Below are positions 27,588-36,680 of a stretch of DNA of 64,000 bases, piece after piece. The notes under the pieces were generated by a model. The model had not been told where the DNA came from, did no database searches, and saw only the letters and a list, made by a program, of their open reading frames with translations. Positions within the stretch are counted from its first letter, which is position 1. Each line of letters begins with the position of its first letter. This DNA is from Azophilus sp965200465. GTDB lineage: Bacteria > Pseudomonadota > Gammaproteobacteria > Pseudomonadales > Azotimanducaceae. The position numbers were made by a program, and so were the translations under genes. The DNA is taken from assembly GCA_965200465.1 (NCBI GenBank), contig OZ241358.1, forward strand, positions 3,410,001 through 3,474,000. Direction: 5' to 3'.

Positions 27588-27875
27588 GCCGTTAGTCGAG
27601 CGCCTTATTGGGCCTCAACCACAGTTTAAGCCGTCAGGGTCCGGCCCGCCGGAAAGCCGCTACAATAGGCCCATCAGCTCCGCTCCTTAGCTTGACGGAA
27701 ACGCCATGCAGCCTTGGATTGCGCCCTCCATTCTGTCCGCGGACTTCTCCCGCCTCGGGGAGGAGGTCGGCGCCGTGCTGGCCGCCGGGGCGGACGTCAT
27801 CCACTTCGACGTGATGGACAACCACTACGTCCCCAACCTGACCATTGGGCCGTTGGTGCTTGCGTCCCTGCGGCG
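27588..27875 (+). repeat. Left copy of a 288-bp direct repeat (rpe upstream region and 5' end)
   Basis: Matches 29987-30274 with a fixed offset of 2399 nt. The 170 coding bases are identical. All six mismatches lie within about 24 nt (27618-27641) upstream of the start. The two copies bracket the second restriction-modification unit, as expected of insertion with long target duplication. Confidence 0.95.
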
Positions 27876-27960
27876 CTGTTCGAGGCTGATTGGTGTCTGC
27901 CAGACAAAAAAGCGCGAAAAAACCACAGCTCAGTCCTTCGTGGCTTGTGCATGGGGTTGA
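27706..27960 (+). pseudogene. Truncated duplicate of rpe (N-terminal 57 residues)
   Basis: Codons 1-57 equal those of the intact rpe at 30105, ending in LASLRR; then the frame runs into unrelated sequence for 27 codons (CSRLIGVCQTKK) to a stop at 27960. The product would hold less than a third of the epimerase barrel and be inactive. It keeps the same upstream region as the working copy, so it may still be transcribed toward the methyltransferase downstream. Confidence 0.9.
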
Positions 27961-28019
27961 CGCCTGAAGGGCGTAGGTCTATGGTTGCCCCCTAATTGTT
28001 GCCTGCGTCCCATCCCAAG

Positions 28020-28799
28020 ATGCCCACCACAATTACGGCGCAAAGAAAAAAGCGCAAGTCGCCCGATGGCAAACCAACCAACGCCCTTGTGTTCAGTGCG
28101 CACATGGGCACGAATGATGATGTTTTCCCGCATGTCCTTTCACTTTATGTGCCGCCGGGAAGCACAGTAGCTGACGTAACCTATGGCAAGGGCGTATTTT
28201 GGCGAAAAGTTCCAAAAGATATTTTCCATTTGCTAGCAACTGACCTCTCCACCGGAACAGACTGTCGAAACCTACCCTACGACAGCGAATCTGTTGATTG
28301 CGTAGTTTTTGATCCACCTTACATGCATACGCCGGGAGGTACTGCCCACGTCAACCACCAGAATTACGAAGGCTACTACAAAAACAATAAGGCCAGTTCC
28401 AATAAGAAATATCATGAGGCAGTGCTTGATCTATACTATTCCGCCGCACGGGAGACGCATCGGGTGCTGCGGAAGGGAGGCGTCTATATCGTCAAGTGTC
28501 AGGACGAAGTTTGCGCCAACCAGCAAAGATTAACGCATGTTGAACTTATCGTGGAGTTGGCGAATTATGGTTTCATTGCCGAGGACTTATTTGTGGTTGT
28601 GCGAACTGGCCGTCCTGGAGTGAGCAGATTGTTGAAACAGGCCCACGCCCGCAAAAACCATTCCTACTTCCTTGTTTTCCTAAAGCAAAACGGCAGGAAG
28701 AGGTGGACTGGCTTGGACCGTCGGCTTGAAGTCAATGGATTTCAAGGAGATGAGGCTAAGTCGAGGGCGCTTGGCCAACAACCTGCTCTATTTCGTTGA
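28020..28799 (+). CDS. DNA methyltransferase of the rpe-inserted R-M unit
   Basis: A 259-aa amino-methyltransferase. It has the SAM-site stretch GSTVADVTYGKGVFWRK and the catalytic DPPYMHTPGG (DPPY, usual for N6-adenine or N4-cytosine). ATG 28020 is chosen over a TTG eight codons upstream. The gene has clearly lower G+C than the flanking host genes, suggesting acquisition. Its 3' end overlaps the convergent nuclease gene by 44 nt. It may be expressed from the duplicated rpe upstream region. Target sequence unknown. Confidence 0.85.
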   Translation: MPTTITAQRKKRKSPDGKPTNALVFSAHMGTNDDVFPHVLSLYVPPGSTVADVTYGKGVFWRKVPKDIFHLLATDLSTGTDCRNLPYDSESVDCVVFDPPYMHTPGGTAHVNHQNYEGYYKNNKASSNKKYHEAVLDLYYSAARETHRVLRKGGVYIVKCQDEVCANQQRLTHVELIVELANYGFIAEDLFVVVRTGRPGVSRLLKQAHARKNHSYFLVFLKQNGRKRWTGLDRRLEVNGFQGDEAKSRALGQQPALFR

Positions 28800-29634
28800 C
28801 AAGATCCCAGAAGGGCTTTATTTTAATTGTCGCAGGGAAGGCTTCGGTCAATTCACGGTAGCGGACCGGAAGATCGAAATAGTAAATCCCGTCCATTTTT
28901 GATAAAAGCTCTTGATAAATTAGCCATTGATCTGGTACGCATATTTCAACTACTTCATGGCTGCGGGAGTCAAGCTTTGTTTCTGAAAATAGGACCATGA
29001 TTCCTTTGTAATGTTGTTCTCCGAATGCCGAGTCCAGTAGCCGCTGATGCGCCCATGCCTGAACAACACGTTCACGAGTGGACATCTTGACCGGAAGATG
29101 AATGTTGGGCGCATCGCCTTCTGTCTCGAACAGAAAGTCCATCGTCATTCGTCTGGATTCTCCCCCCACGGGCAGGGTTGCCTTTTTAGTGGGCTCCGAT
29201 CCCAAGTATTTCGCAATCAGATGCCCAACAAAACACTCGAAGTAGGTGGCAGGCCCTTTCTTGTTGTTTCGATCAAAGAGTTCCATGGCCAAGCAAGGCG
29301 CCAAAGCCGTTGTATAGGTCATCCAGTCAAAGGCGGAATGGTCTAAACTTCCCCTAGATAAAGCTTGCCAATTGTCCGTGACTGCTTGCGGATCACCCAC
29401 AAAATAACGGCAATTCACCGGACGGGAAACGATGTCGTCTTTCGTAAATGCGATGTAGTCCTTTCTATAAACTGATGAATTCAATTCAATTTGATGACAC
29501 TGCGCTGTCAAGAATCTCAACGAAGTGCCCACTAAGTTGGCAATCGCGTCGCTGGCGGCGGCGGAGTTCAAGACATTTCGACAAGCTTTCTTGACCTGAT
29601 CGTAAGCGTCTTTTATATGTTCCCGATTGACCAT
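28756..29634 (-). CDS. Probable type II restriction endonuclease
   Basis: A 292-aa protein convergent with the methyltransferase and 7 nt after a controller-type regulator, the C-R order of many type II systems. A candidate PD-(D/E)XK-like core is TMDFLFETEGDAPNIHLPVK followed by MSTRERVVQAWAHQRLLD; the Asp, Glu and Lys fit the pattern loosely. It is A+T-rich like its neighbours. Function comes mainly from context; specificity cannot be read. Confidence 0.75.
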   Translation of the reverse strand: MVNREHIKDAYDQVKKACRNVLNSAAASDAIANLVGTSLRFLTAQCHQIELNSSVYRKDYIAFTKDDIVSRPVNCRYFVGDPQAVTDNWQALSRGSLDHSAFDWMTYTTALAPCLAMELFDRNNKKGPATYFECFVGHLIAKYLGSEPTKKATLPVGGESRRMTMDFLFETEGDAPNIHLPVKMSTRERVVQAWAHQRLLDSAFGEQHYKGIMVLFSETKLDSRSHEVVEICVPDQWLIYQELLSKMDGIYYFDLPVRYRELTEAFPATIKIKPFWDLVNEIEQVVGQAPST

Positions 29635-29641
29635 GAGGTCC

Positions 29642-29893
29642 TCACAATCCTTTAGTGAGTTCGGAAATCGATATGCCTAAACTGTTGGCGATGCGTTGGA
29701 TATTGCGTAAAGCTAGGTTGCGCTCACCCCGCTCGATTCCACCGAGGTAGGTTCGATCCAGCTCGCACTTGGCGGCAAAGGACTCCTGAGAGTAGCCTTG
29801 GGCATTGCGGAGCATTCGCACACGCTCTCCAAATTTCTTGAGGATGTCATCATGCATCAAATAACTATCAGGGATAGGGTGGAACTCGTCCAC
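29642..29893 (-). CDS. Controller (C) protein, XRE-family regulator of the R-M unit
   Basis: A small helix-turn-helix protein of the type that delays nuclease expression until the DNA is methylated. The HTH is in FGERVRMLRNAQGYSQESFA and LDRTYLGGIERGERN, typical of C proteins. GTG 29893 gives 83 aa; ATG 29857 (MHDDILKKFG) gives 71 aa. A C-box-like sequence lies right at the GTG, with a -10-like TATAGT placed so that transcripts could be leaderless. It lies 7 nt before the nuclease, so C and R form an operon. Confidence 0.88.
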   Translation of the reverse strand: MDEFHPIPDSYLMHDDILKKFGERVRMLRNAQGYSQESFAAKCELDRTYLGGIERGERNLALRNIQRIANSLGISISELTKGL

Positions 29894-29905
29894 AGACTAT
29901 AAGTA
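29888..29905 (-). promoter_or_regulatory. Candidate C-box and -10 element of the controller gene
   Basis: The minus strand reads TACTTATAGTCTGTGGAC, close to the known C-box half-site pattern ACTTATAGTC followed by a GTG spacer. It contains TATAGT, usable as a -10 element, and ends inside the proposed GTG start codon, which would give leaderless mRNA. A clear second half-site is not seen. Confidence 0.5.
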
Positions 29906-29986
29906 TCTGGCAGCATGGTCGGACAGGTCATGACGGTGGGCTTGGCCGCTGATGGAAGGAGCCCGGAAGATAAGTGACTCCGCACA

Positions 29987-30274
29987 GCCGTTAGTCGAGC
30001 GCCTTATTGGGCCTCAACCACAATTTGAGCCGTCAAAGGCTGGCCCGCCGGAAAGCCGCTACAATAGGCCCATCAGCTCCGCTCCTTAGCTTGACGGAAA
30101 CGCCATGCAGCCTTGGATTGCGCCCTCCATTCTGTCCGCGGACTTCTCCCGCCTCGGGGAGGAGGTCGGCGCCGTGCTGGCCGCCGGGGCGGACGTCATC
30201 CACTTCGACGTGATGGACAACCACTACGTCCCCAACCTGACCATTGGGCCGTTGGTGCTTGCGTCCCTGCGGCG
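29987..30274 (+). repeat. Right copy of the 288-bp direct repeat, belonging to intact rpe
   Basis: The second copy of the repeat at 27588-27875 (282 of 288 bases identical). It continues into the full-length rpe, so this is the copy that keeps the gene working. Its left edge (after CGCACA) marks the right junction of the inserted unit. Confidence 0.95.
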
Positions 30275-30779
30275 GGCCGGCTTTGACTGCTTTTTCGACG
30301 TCCACCTGATGGTGCGGCCGGTGGACCGGCTGATTGGGGATTTCCTGCAAGCCGGGGCCGACCTCATCAGCGTTCACCCGGCGGGCACGGAGCACCTGCA
30401 CCGCACCCTAAGCCTCATTCGGGAAGGGGGCGCCAAGGCGGGGCTGGCCTTCAATCCGGCAACGCCGCTGCATGTTCTCGATGAAGCGATCGACTTGCTG
30501 GACCTGGTGCTCATCATGTCCGTCAACCCCGGCTTTGGCGGCCAGGCGTTCATCGAGTCCAGCTTGGCGAAGGTGGCCGAGGCCCGCCGCCGCATTGACG
30601 CAGCGGGCCGGGAGGTGCGCTTGGAGATCGACGGCGGCGTCAGGGCGGAGAACATCGGCCAAGCCGCCGCCGCCGGCGCGGACACTTTCGTGGCCGGCAG
30701 CGCCGTCTTCGGCGCCGAGGACTACGCCGCCGCCATAGGCGCCATGCGCCAGGCGCTGGAGAAGGCGGAGGCGCCTTGA
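30105..30779 (+). CDS. rpe: Ribulose-phosphate 3-epimerase
   Basis: Interconverts ribulose-5-phosphate and xylulose-5-phosphate in the pentose phosphate pathway. The 224-aa TIM barrel has PSILSADFSRLGEE, the metal-ligand stretch HFDVMDNHYVPN, DVHLMV, MSVNPGFGGQAF and EIDGGV. A -10-like TACAAT sits about 40 nt upstream. It heads the rpe-gph-trpE series seen in pseudomonads and lies right of the inserted R-M unit. Confidence 0.97.
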   Translation: MQPWIAPSILSADFSRLGEEVGAVLAAGADVIHFDVMDNHYVPNLTIGPLVLASLRRAGFDCFFDVHLMVRPVDRLIGDFLQAGADLISVHPAGTEHLHRTLSLIREGGAKAGLAFNPATPLHVLDEAIDLLDLVLIMSVNPGFGGQAFIESSLAKVAEARRRIDAAGREVRLEIDGGVRAENIGQAAAAGADTFVAGSAVFGAEDYAAAIGAMRQALEKAEAP

Positions 30780-30881
30780 AAGCCGCATCGCCAAGGGCCG
30801 CAGGCCCCATGCGGGAAAGCGGCAACCTCATGCCCCCGCAGTTGCTTGGGGGTCCGACAGACCCAGAAAGCCGTTGTTAGT

Positions 30882-31610
30882 GTGCCCAGCAACCTAGTCC
30901 AAGCCGCTGGGCGCCGTGACGGCTTCCCGGCGGCCTCTCCGGCGGGAAAAGCCGAACCACGGCGCATTCCGGCTTACGCTGGTTACCTGTTCGACTTGGA
31001 CGGCACCCTGATCGACACGGCTCCGGACTTGACCCGCGCCCTCAATCATGCGCTGGCAGCGTTCGGCCATGCGCCGGTGACGGTGGCGCAGGCCCGCAAT
31101 TGGGTGGGCCAGGGCGCCAAGTCCAGCCTGCTGCGGGCGCTGGCGCACCGCAGGGTGCCGGCGGCGGACGTTGACGCCATGCTGGACAGCTTTCTCCACC
31201 ACTACCGCCGCCACATCGCCGACTTCAGCGCTCCCTTCCCTAGGGTCGAGAAAACCCTGCAAGCCCTAGCGGGGCGAGGGGCCAAGCTGGCGGTAGTGAC
31301 CAACAAACGGGAGGAGCTCAGCAAAGCGCTGCTCGAACAGACCGGCTTCGCCCACCACTTCCAAGCTGTGGTGGGCGGCGACAGCACCGCCCATCCCAAG
31401 CCAGCGGCGGACCCTGCCCTAGCCGCCTGCGCCGCCTTGGAGGTGCCGCCGGCCGATGCGCTTTTCGTCGGCGACTCCCAAGCGGATGTGGGCTGCGCCC
31501 GGGCCGCCGGCTGCGATGTGGTTTGCGTGGCCTACGGCTATCGGCAAGGCTTGGCGGCGGCCGACCTAGGCGCGGACGCCGTCATCGAGTCCTTTCGGGA
31601 GCTGATCTAG
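30882..31610 (+). CDS. gph: Phosphoglycolate phosphatase
   Basis: HAD-family phosphatase removing 2-phosphoglycolate. The motifs are FDLDGTLIDTAPDL (motif I), VVTNKRE (II), HPKPAADP and FVGDSQADVGCARAAG (III-IV). The start is unclear: GTG 30882 gives 242 aa, TTG 30846 a longer form, and either leaves a Pro/Ala/Arg-rich extension of about 37 residues before motif I where relatives have about 10. Gene order between rpe and trpE supports gph. Confidence 0.9.
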   Translation: MPSNLVQAAGRRDGFPAASPAGKAEPRRIPAYAGYLFDLDGTLIDTAPDLTRALNHALAAFGHAPVTVAQARNWVGQGAKSSLLRALAHRRVPAADVDAMLDSFLHHYRRHIADFSAPFPRVEKTLQALAGRGAKLAVVTNKREELSKALLEQTGFAHHFQAVVGGDSTAHPKPAADPALAACAALEVPPADALFVGDSQADVGCARAAGCDVVCVAYGYRQGLAAADLGADAVIESFRELI

Positions 31611-31636
31611 AGCCAGATGCGATGCTTCCTTGAAAA

Positions 31637-31703
31637 TCGAGCCATTTCGGAGCATATTCCGAATTAGTCAAGCTAATTTGCAATGAGTGCCGAAATGGAT
31701 CGA
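31637..31703. promoter_or_regulatory. Inverted repeat around the start of the DUF4143 ATPase remnant
   Basis: TCGAGCCATTTCGG (31637-31650) and CCGAAATGGATCGA (31690-31703) are complementary over 13 of 14 bases. The second arm overlaps the first codons of the ATPase remnant. Between them lies a small TTAG/CTAA hairpin. This may be an operator or an insertion end; it has no proven role. Confidence 0.35.
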
Positions 31704-32299
31704 TATGCCCGCACCCTTCGCATCGACTTGCCGCCACGCCAATCCGCCTTCCTTTGGGGGCCCCGCAAGGCCGGCAAATCAACATTGCTGCGCCAGTTGT
31801 TCCCAAACTCCGCCCATTTTGACTTGCTGGAGACGCGGCTGCTGCTGGAATGGACGCGGGCGCCCTGGGCCTTGTCGGACCGAGTGCGGGCGTTGGACGC
31901 CGCGATGCGGGCCAACCCCATTGTGATCGACGAGGTGCAAAAGGCGCCGCCGGCCCTGAATTCGGACGCGCCTTTGAGCATTTCCTGTTGATGGAGTTGC
32001 TGGCTTGGCGGGCTTACAGGGAAAGGGACGTTCCGGTGCGCTATTGGCGCACCAAGTCCGGCTTGGAGTGCGATTTCATCCTTGGCCGGGAGGGGAGCGT
32101 GGCCATCGAGGTTAAGGGCGGCGCCGACCCGCACCCAAGGGAGTTCAAGGGAATCCGCGCCTACGTGGAGGAGCATCGTCCGCGCCAAGCCTTCGTGGTC
32201 TGCAACGGGGACGCCGCCAAGCACACCAGCGACGGCATCTGGGTGCTGCCTTGGCGGCGGTTTCTGGAGCGGCTGTGGGGAGATGAAATAGCCGCGTGA
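31683..32299 (+). pseudogene. Broken AAA/DUF4143 ATPase
   Basis: The N-terminal piece (31683 to about 31960) reads RYARTLRIDLPPRQSAFLWG with a Walker A GPRKAGKSTLL and a Walker B-like IVIDEVQKAPP. A shifted frame then continues with FGRAFEHFLLMELLAW and the C-terminal DUF4143 nuclease-like part (SGLECDFILGREGSVAIEVK). About 150 central residues normally between these are missing. It sits between gph and trpE, which are adjacent in relatives, so it is a decayed accessory gene. Confidence 0.8.
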
Positions 32300-32439
32300 A
32301 CGTCCGCCACCGCTGCGTCCAGCATTGAATCCCGCCAACCGCTCGTTTAACCTACCACGCCGTTGTGCAGACAGGGGCAAGCGTCTTTTGCGATGAAAAC
32401 GGGGGGTTGGCGCTAAGTTCCGTTGGCGAAGCTGAATTT

Positions 32440-32464
32440 GCAGCGCCTTAGCGCTTGGCGCTGC
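32440..32464 (+). promoter_or_regulatory. Hairpin in the trpE leader
   Basis: GCAGCGCC and GGCGCTGC form an 8-bp stem with a 9-nt loop, 33 nt before the trpE start. No leader peptide with tandem Trp codons was found, and there is no T-run, so classical attenuation is not supported. The rest of the 32300-32497 gap shows nothing else definite. Confidence 0.3.
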
Positions 32465-32497
32465 GCCGGGCCATCCCCAACCGTGAGAGACCCTTCC

Positions 32498-33988
32498 ATG
32501 ACCGTCGATCAACTTTCCGCCTTGGCCGCCGCAGGCTACAACCGGGTGCCGGTGACGCTGCAGATCCTCGCCGATCTGGACACGCCGCTTTCCACCTATC
32601 TGAAGCTCGCCCGCCAGCCTTGGTCCTACCTGCTGGAATCCGCCCAAGGGGGGGAGACCTGGGGGCGCTACTCCATCATCGGCCTGCCCTGCCGCACGGT
32701 GCTCAAGGCTTTTGGCCACCGCATCGAGGTGACCACCGATGGGCGGCTGGTGGAGGAGGCGGAGGTCGAAGACCCGTTGGCTTTCGTGGAGGCGTTCCAA
32801 GCCCGCTATCGGGTGGCGCCGGCGCCGGGGCTGCCCCGGTTTTACGGCGGCCTGGTCGGCTACTTCGGCTACGACTGCGTGCGTTATGTGGAGAGCAAGC
32901 TGAAGGGCGGCGCTCCGCCGGACCCCATAGGCACGCCGGACCTCCTGCTGATGGTCTCCGAGGACATCGTCATCTTCGACAACCTGCAGGCCAGCATGCA
33001 GCTCGTCAGCTTGGTGGACCCGAACGAGGCGGGCGCCCGCCAACGGGCGTTGGCAAAGCTCGAAGCCCTAGCCGGCAAGCTGCGCGAAGCGGTGCCGCCG
33101 GTCATTGACGGCGGCGTCCGTCAGCCCGTGGCGGAGAGCGATTTCGTTTCGGAGTTCGGCGAGGCGCCCTTCAAGGCGGCGGTGCAGCGGATACGCGAAT
33201 ACACCCGCGCCGGGGACGTGATGCAGGTGGTGCTCGCCCAGCGCATGTCCATCCCCTTCGCCGCGGACCCCATCAACCTCTACCGCGCCCTGCGCCATCT
33301 CAACCCCTCTCCCTACATGTACTTCATGGATTTGGACGGCTTTCAGATCGTCAGCTCCTCGCCGGAAATCATGGCGCGACTGGACAACGGCCTCATCATC
33401 AACCGGCCCTTGGCCGGCACCCGGCGGCGCGGACGCACGCCGGAGGAGGACTTGGCGATGGAGCGGGAGCTGCGCAACGACCCCAAGGAGATCGCCGAGC
33501 ACCTCATGCTCATCGACTTGGGCCGCAACGACGTGGGCCGGGTGGCGGAAATCGGCTCCGTGCGGGTGACGGAGCAGTTCACGGTGGAGCGCTACTCCCA
33601 CGTCATGCACCTGTCGAGCAACGTCATCGGGCGGCTTAAGGCCGGTTGCACGGCCATGGACCTGCTGCGCTCCACTCTGCCGGTGGGCACCCTGTCCGGG
33701 GCGCCGAAGATCCGCGCCATGCAGATCATCGACGAGCTGGAGCCGGTCAAGCGCGGCGTTTACGGCGGCGCGGTCGGCTACCTTGGCTGGAACGGCAACA
33801 TGGACACCGCCATCGCCATCCGCACTGCGGTGGTCAAGGAAGGCAAGCTGCACATCGAGGCGGGCGGCGGCATCGTCGCGGACTCATCGCCGGAACTGGA
33901 GTGGAAGGAGAGCATGAACAAGGGCCGCGCCATCTTCCGCGCCGCCGCCATGGCCGCCGGCGGCCTGCAGGCGCTGGGCCAGGTTTAG
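32498..33988 (+). CDS. trpE: Anthranilate synthase component I
   Basis: Converts chorismate and ammonia to anthranilate. The start at ATG 32498 (MTVDQLSALAAAGYNR) gives 496 aa. The feedback site is visible as LLES near the N-terminus (WSYLLESAQGGETWGRYS). Catalytic chorismate-binding motifs are AGTRRRGRTPEED, LGRNDVGRVA and LSGAPKIRAMQIIDELE. It starts trpE-trpG-trpD-trpC. Confidence 0.97.
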   Translation: MTVDQLSALAAAGYNRVPVTLQILADLDTPLSTYLKLARQPWSYLLESAQGGETWGRYSIIGLPCRTVLKAFGHRIEVTTDGRLVEEAEVEDPLAFVEAFQARYRVAPAPGLPRFYGGLVGYFGYDCVRYVESKLKGGAPPDPIGTPDLLLMVSEDIVIFDNLQASMQLVSLVDPNEAGARQRALAKLEALAGKLREAVPPVIDGGVRQPVAESDFVSEFGEAPFKAAVQRIREYTRAGDVMQVVLAQRMSIPFAADPINLYRALRHLNPSPYMYFMDLDGFQIVSSSPEIMARLDNGLIINRPLAGTRRRGRTPEEDLAMERELRNDPKEIAEHLMLIDLGRNDVGRVAEIGSVRVTEQFTVERYSHVMHLSSNVIGRLKAGCTAMDLLRSTLPVGTLSGAPKIRAMQIIDELEPVKRGVYGGAVGYLGWNGNMDTAIAIRTAVVKEGKLHIEAGGGIVADSSPELEWKESMNKGRAIFRAAAMAAGGLQALGQV

Positions 33989-33996
33989 GGGCCGCC

Positions 33997-34638
<642 letters not shown>

Positions 34639-34728
34639 AAACGGGGATTGCCGGCCGGCGCTCGGCGCCGCTTGCAGGAAAGTTGAATCGGGTGCATGGG
34701 GCGGCCATGCCGCTGCATGGAGGCAAAC

Positions 34729-35754
34729 ATGGAAACCAAGGCGGCGCTGGCCCAGCTGGTTGCTGGGAAGTCCTTAAGCCAAGCGGAGGCCAGTGCGGTG
34801 TTTCGCCAAGTGATGTCCGGCGCGGCGACGCCGGCGCAAATCGGCGCCCTGCTGACGGCCCTGCGCATGAAGGGGGAGACGCCCCAGGAGATCGCCGGCG
34901 CCGCCCAGACCATGCGCGAGCTTTCCACTCGGGTGGAGGCGCCGGCGGAGCGGCTGATCGACACCTGCGGCACCGGCGGCAGCGGCGCCAAGCTGTTCAA
35001 CATCTCCACGGCGGCGGCCTTCATCGCCGCCGCCGCCGGGGCGCGGGTGGCCAAGCACGGCAACCGCAGCGGCACCGGCCCCAGCGGCAGCGCCGATGTG
35101 CTGGAGGCGGCCGGCGTCAATTTGGCCCTTTCCCCGGAGCAGATCGCCCAATGCATCCGCGAGGTCGGCGTCGGCTTCATGTTCGCCCCAAGCCACCACG
35201 GCGCCATGCGCCACGCCGCTCCGGTGCGGCACGAACTCGGCCTGCGCACGATGATGAACCTGTTGGGGCCGCTCACCAACCCGGCCGGCGCCAAGCGGCA
35301 GCTAATCGGCGTGTTCAGCCCCGCTTGGCTGCGGCCCTTGGCGGAAGTGGCGCAACTGCTGGGCGGCGAGCATGTCTTGATCGTGCATGGCCGCGGCTTG
35401 GACGAATGCGTCACCAACGGCCCCACGCAAGTCTGCGAACTCAAGGACGGGCGGATCGATCAATACGGGATCGAGCCGGCGGACTTCGGCCTCCACCAAC
35501 AGGATGCCGCCCAACTACGGGCGGATTCAGTGGCGGCCAGCCTGGCCTTGGTGCGCCAAGCCCTGACGCAGCCGGATTCCGCCGCCGCCGACATCGCCGC
35601 CCTGAACGCCGGCGCCGCCATCTACGCTGCGGGGGTGGCCCTTGACTTCGCCGCCGGAGTGGAGATGGCCCAAGACGCCATCGCCGCCGGGCTGGCCAAG
35701 GAGCGCATGGATGAACTGGTCAGGGTGACGCGCATGATGGGCCAAACGGCTTGA
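34729..35754 (+). CDS. trpD: Anthranilate phosphoribosyltransferase
   Basis: Joins anthranilate to PRPP. ATG 34729 follows a GGAGG site by 7 nt; ATG 34717 upstream is less likely. The 341-aa protein has the PRPP-binding DTCGTGGSGAKLFNIST, KHGNRSGTGPSGSADVLEA and MFAPSHHGAMRHAAPVR. It is separated from trpG by 90 nt. Confidence 0.97.
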   Translation: METKAALAQLVAGKSLSQAEASAVFRQVMSGAATPAQIGALLTALRMKGETPQEIAGAAQTMRELSTRVEAPAERLIDTCGTGGSGAKLFNISTAAAFIAAAAGARVAKHGNRSGTGPSGSADVLEAAGVNLALSPEQIAQCIREVGVGFMFAPSHHGAMRHAAPVRHELGLRTMMNLLGPLTNPAGAKRQLIGVFSPAWLRPLAEVAQLLGGEHVLIVHGRGLDECVTNGPTQVCELKDGRIDQYGIEPADFGLHQQDAAQLRADSVAASLALVRQALTQPDSAAADIAALNAGAAIYAAGVALDFAAGVEMAQDAIAAGLAKERMDELVRVTRMMGQTA

Positions 35755-35875
35755 GCCGGCTTGCATTGGCGTTGGCGGTGGACAGCGGGTGCAAGTCCCC
35801 CAAAAGCGGACCTCCCGTGTGGCTGAACAACAGGGTTTGGGCTGGAAAGCTTAGCTTCGGCAACAGGAACGTGGC

Positions 35876-36664
35876 ATGAGCCAACTTGAGGCCATTCTGG
35901 AGCACAAGCGACGGGAGGTCGCGCAGCGCAAGGGGCAACGCTCCTTGGCGGCCTTGCAAGCGGCGGCGGCCCGTCAAGCGCCGCCCCGAGGCTTTGTGGC
36001 GGCCTTGCGGCGCAAGATTGCCGCGGGGGCGCCGGCGGTCATCGCCGAACTGAAGAGGGCGTCCCCCAGCAAAGGCTTGATCCGTGCGGACTATGACCCT
36101 CCGGCCATCGCCCGCTGCTATCAAAAAGCCGGCGCCGCCTGCCTGTCCGTGCTAACCGACGCAAGGTACTTCCAAGGCGCGGACGAGCATCTGCGCCAAG
36201 CTCGCGCCGCGGCCTCCCTGCCGGTGCTGCGCAAGGAGTTCATCGTCGATGCCTACCAACTGCCGGAGTCCCGCGCTCTGGGTGCGGACTGCGTCCTGCT
36301 CATCGCCAGTGCGCTCAGCGCTGACGAGTTGGCGGTGCTGCACGGGCAAGCTCGGGGCTGCGGCCTAGACGTGCTGATCGAGGTGCATGACGCCAACGAA
36401 CTGCAAACCGCCCTGTCCCTAAATCCTGAAGTCATCGGCATCAACAACCGCAACCTCAAAACCTTCGAGACCCGCATCGAGACCACCTTGGACCTGCTGG
36501 AGCAAATCCCGGAGGAGGTGCTGGTCGTCACCGAAAGCGGCTTCCACGAATCCGCCCAAGTCCGGCGAATGCGCACTCAAGGCGTTGGCGCTTTCCTAGT
36601 CGGCGAAGCCCTAATGCGGGCCGATGATCCCGGTGCCGCCCTTGGCGAACTTTTTGGAGGCTAG
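35876..36664 (+). CDS. trpC: Indole-3-glycerol phosphate synthase
   Basis: Closes the indole ring from CdRP. The 262-aa TIM barrel is monofunctional. The motifs are VIAELKRASPSKGLIR, SVLTDARYFQG, PVLRKEFIVDAYQ, GINNRNLKTFE and VTESGFHE. It follows trpD after 121 nt and ends 16 nt from the convergent membrane-protein gene; no clear terminator is seen there. Confidence 0.97.
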   Translation: MSQLEAILEHKRREVAQRKGQRSLAALQAAAARQAPPRGFVAALRRKIAAGAPAVIAELKRASPSKGLIRADYDPPAIARCYQKAGAACLSVLTDARYFQGADEHLRQARAAASLPVLRKEFIVDAYQLPESRALGADCVLLIASALSADELAVLHGQARGCGLDVLIEVHDANELQTALSLNPEVIGINNRNLKTFETRIETTLDLLEQIPEEVLVVTESGFHESAQVRRMRTQGVGAFLVGEALMRADDPGAALGELFGG

Positions 36665-36680
36665 TTTGGGGAGATTCGGG

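Noticed and set aside
27996..28019. TTG at 27996 as start of the R-M methyltransferase
   Set aside because: The ATG at 28020 gives a sensible N-terminus; the eight extra residues carry no conserved sequence.
32300..32497. trp attenuator with leader peptide
   Set aside because: No short frame with adjacent Trp codons and no T-run after the hairpin; only a plain stem-loop can be stated.
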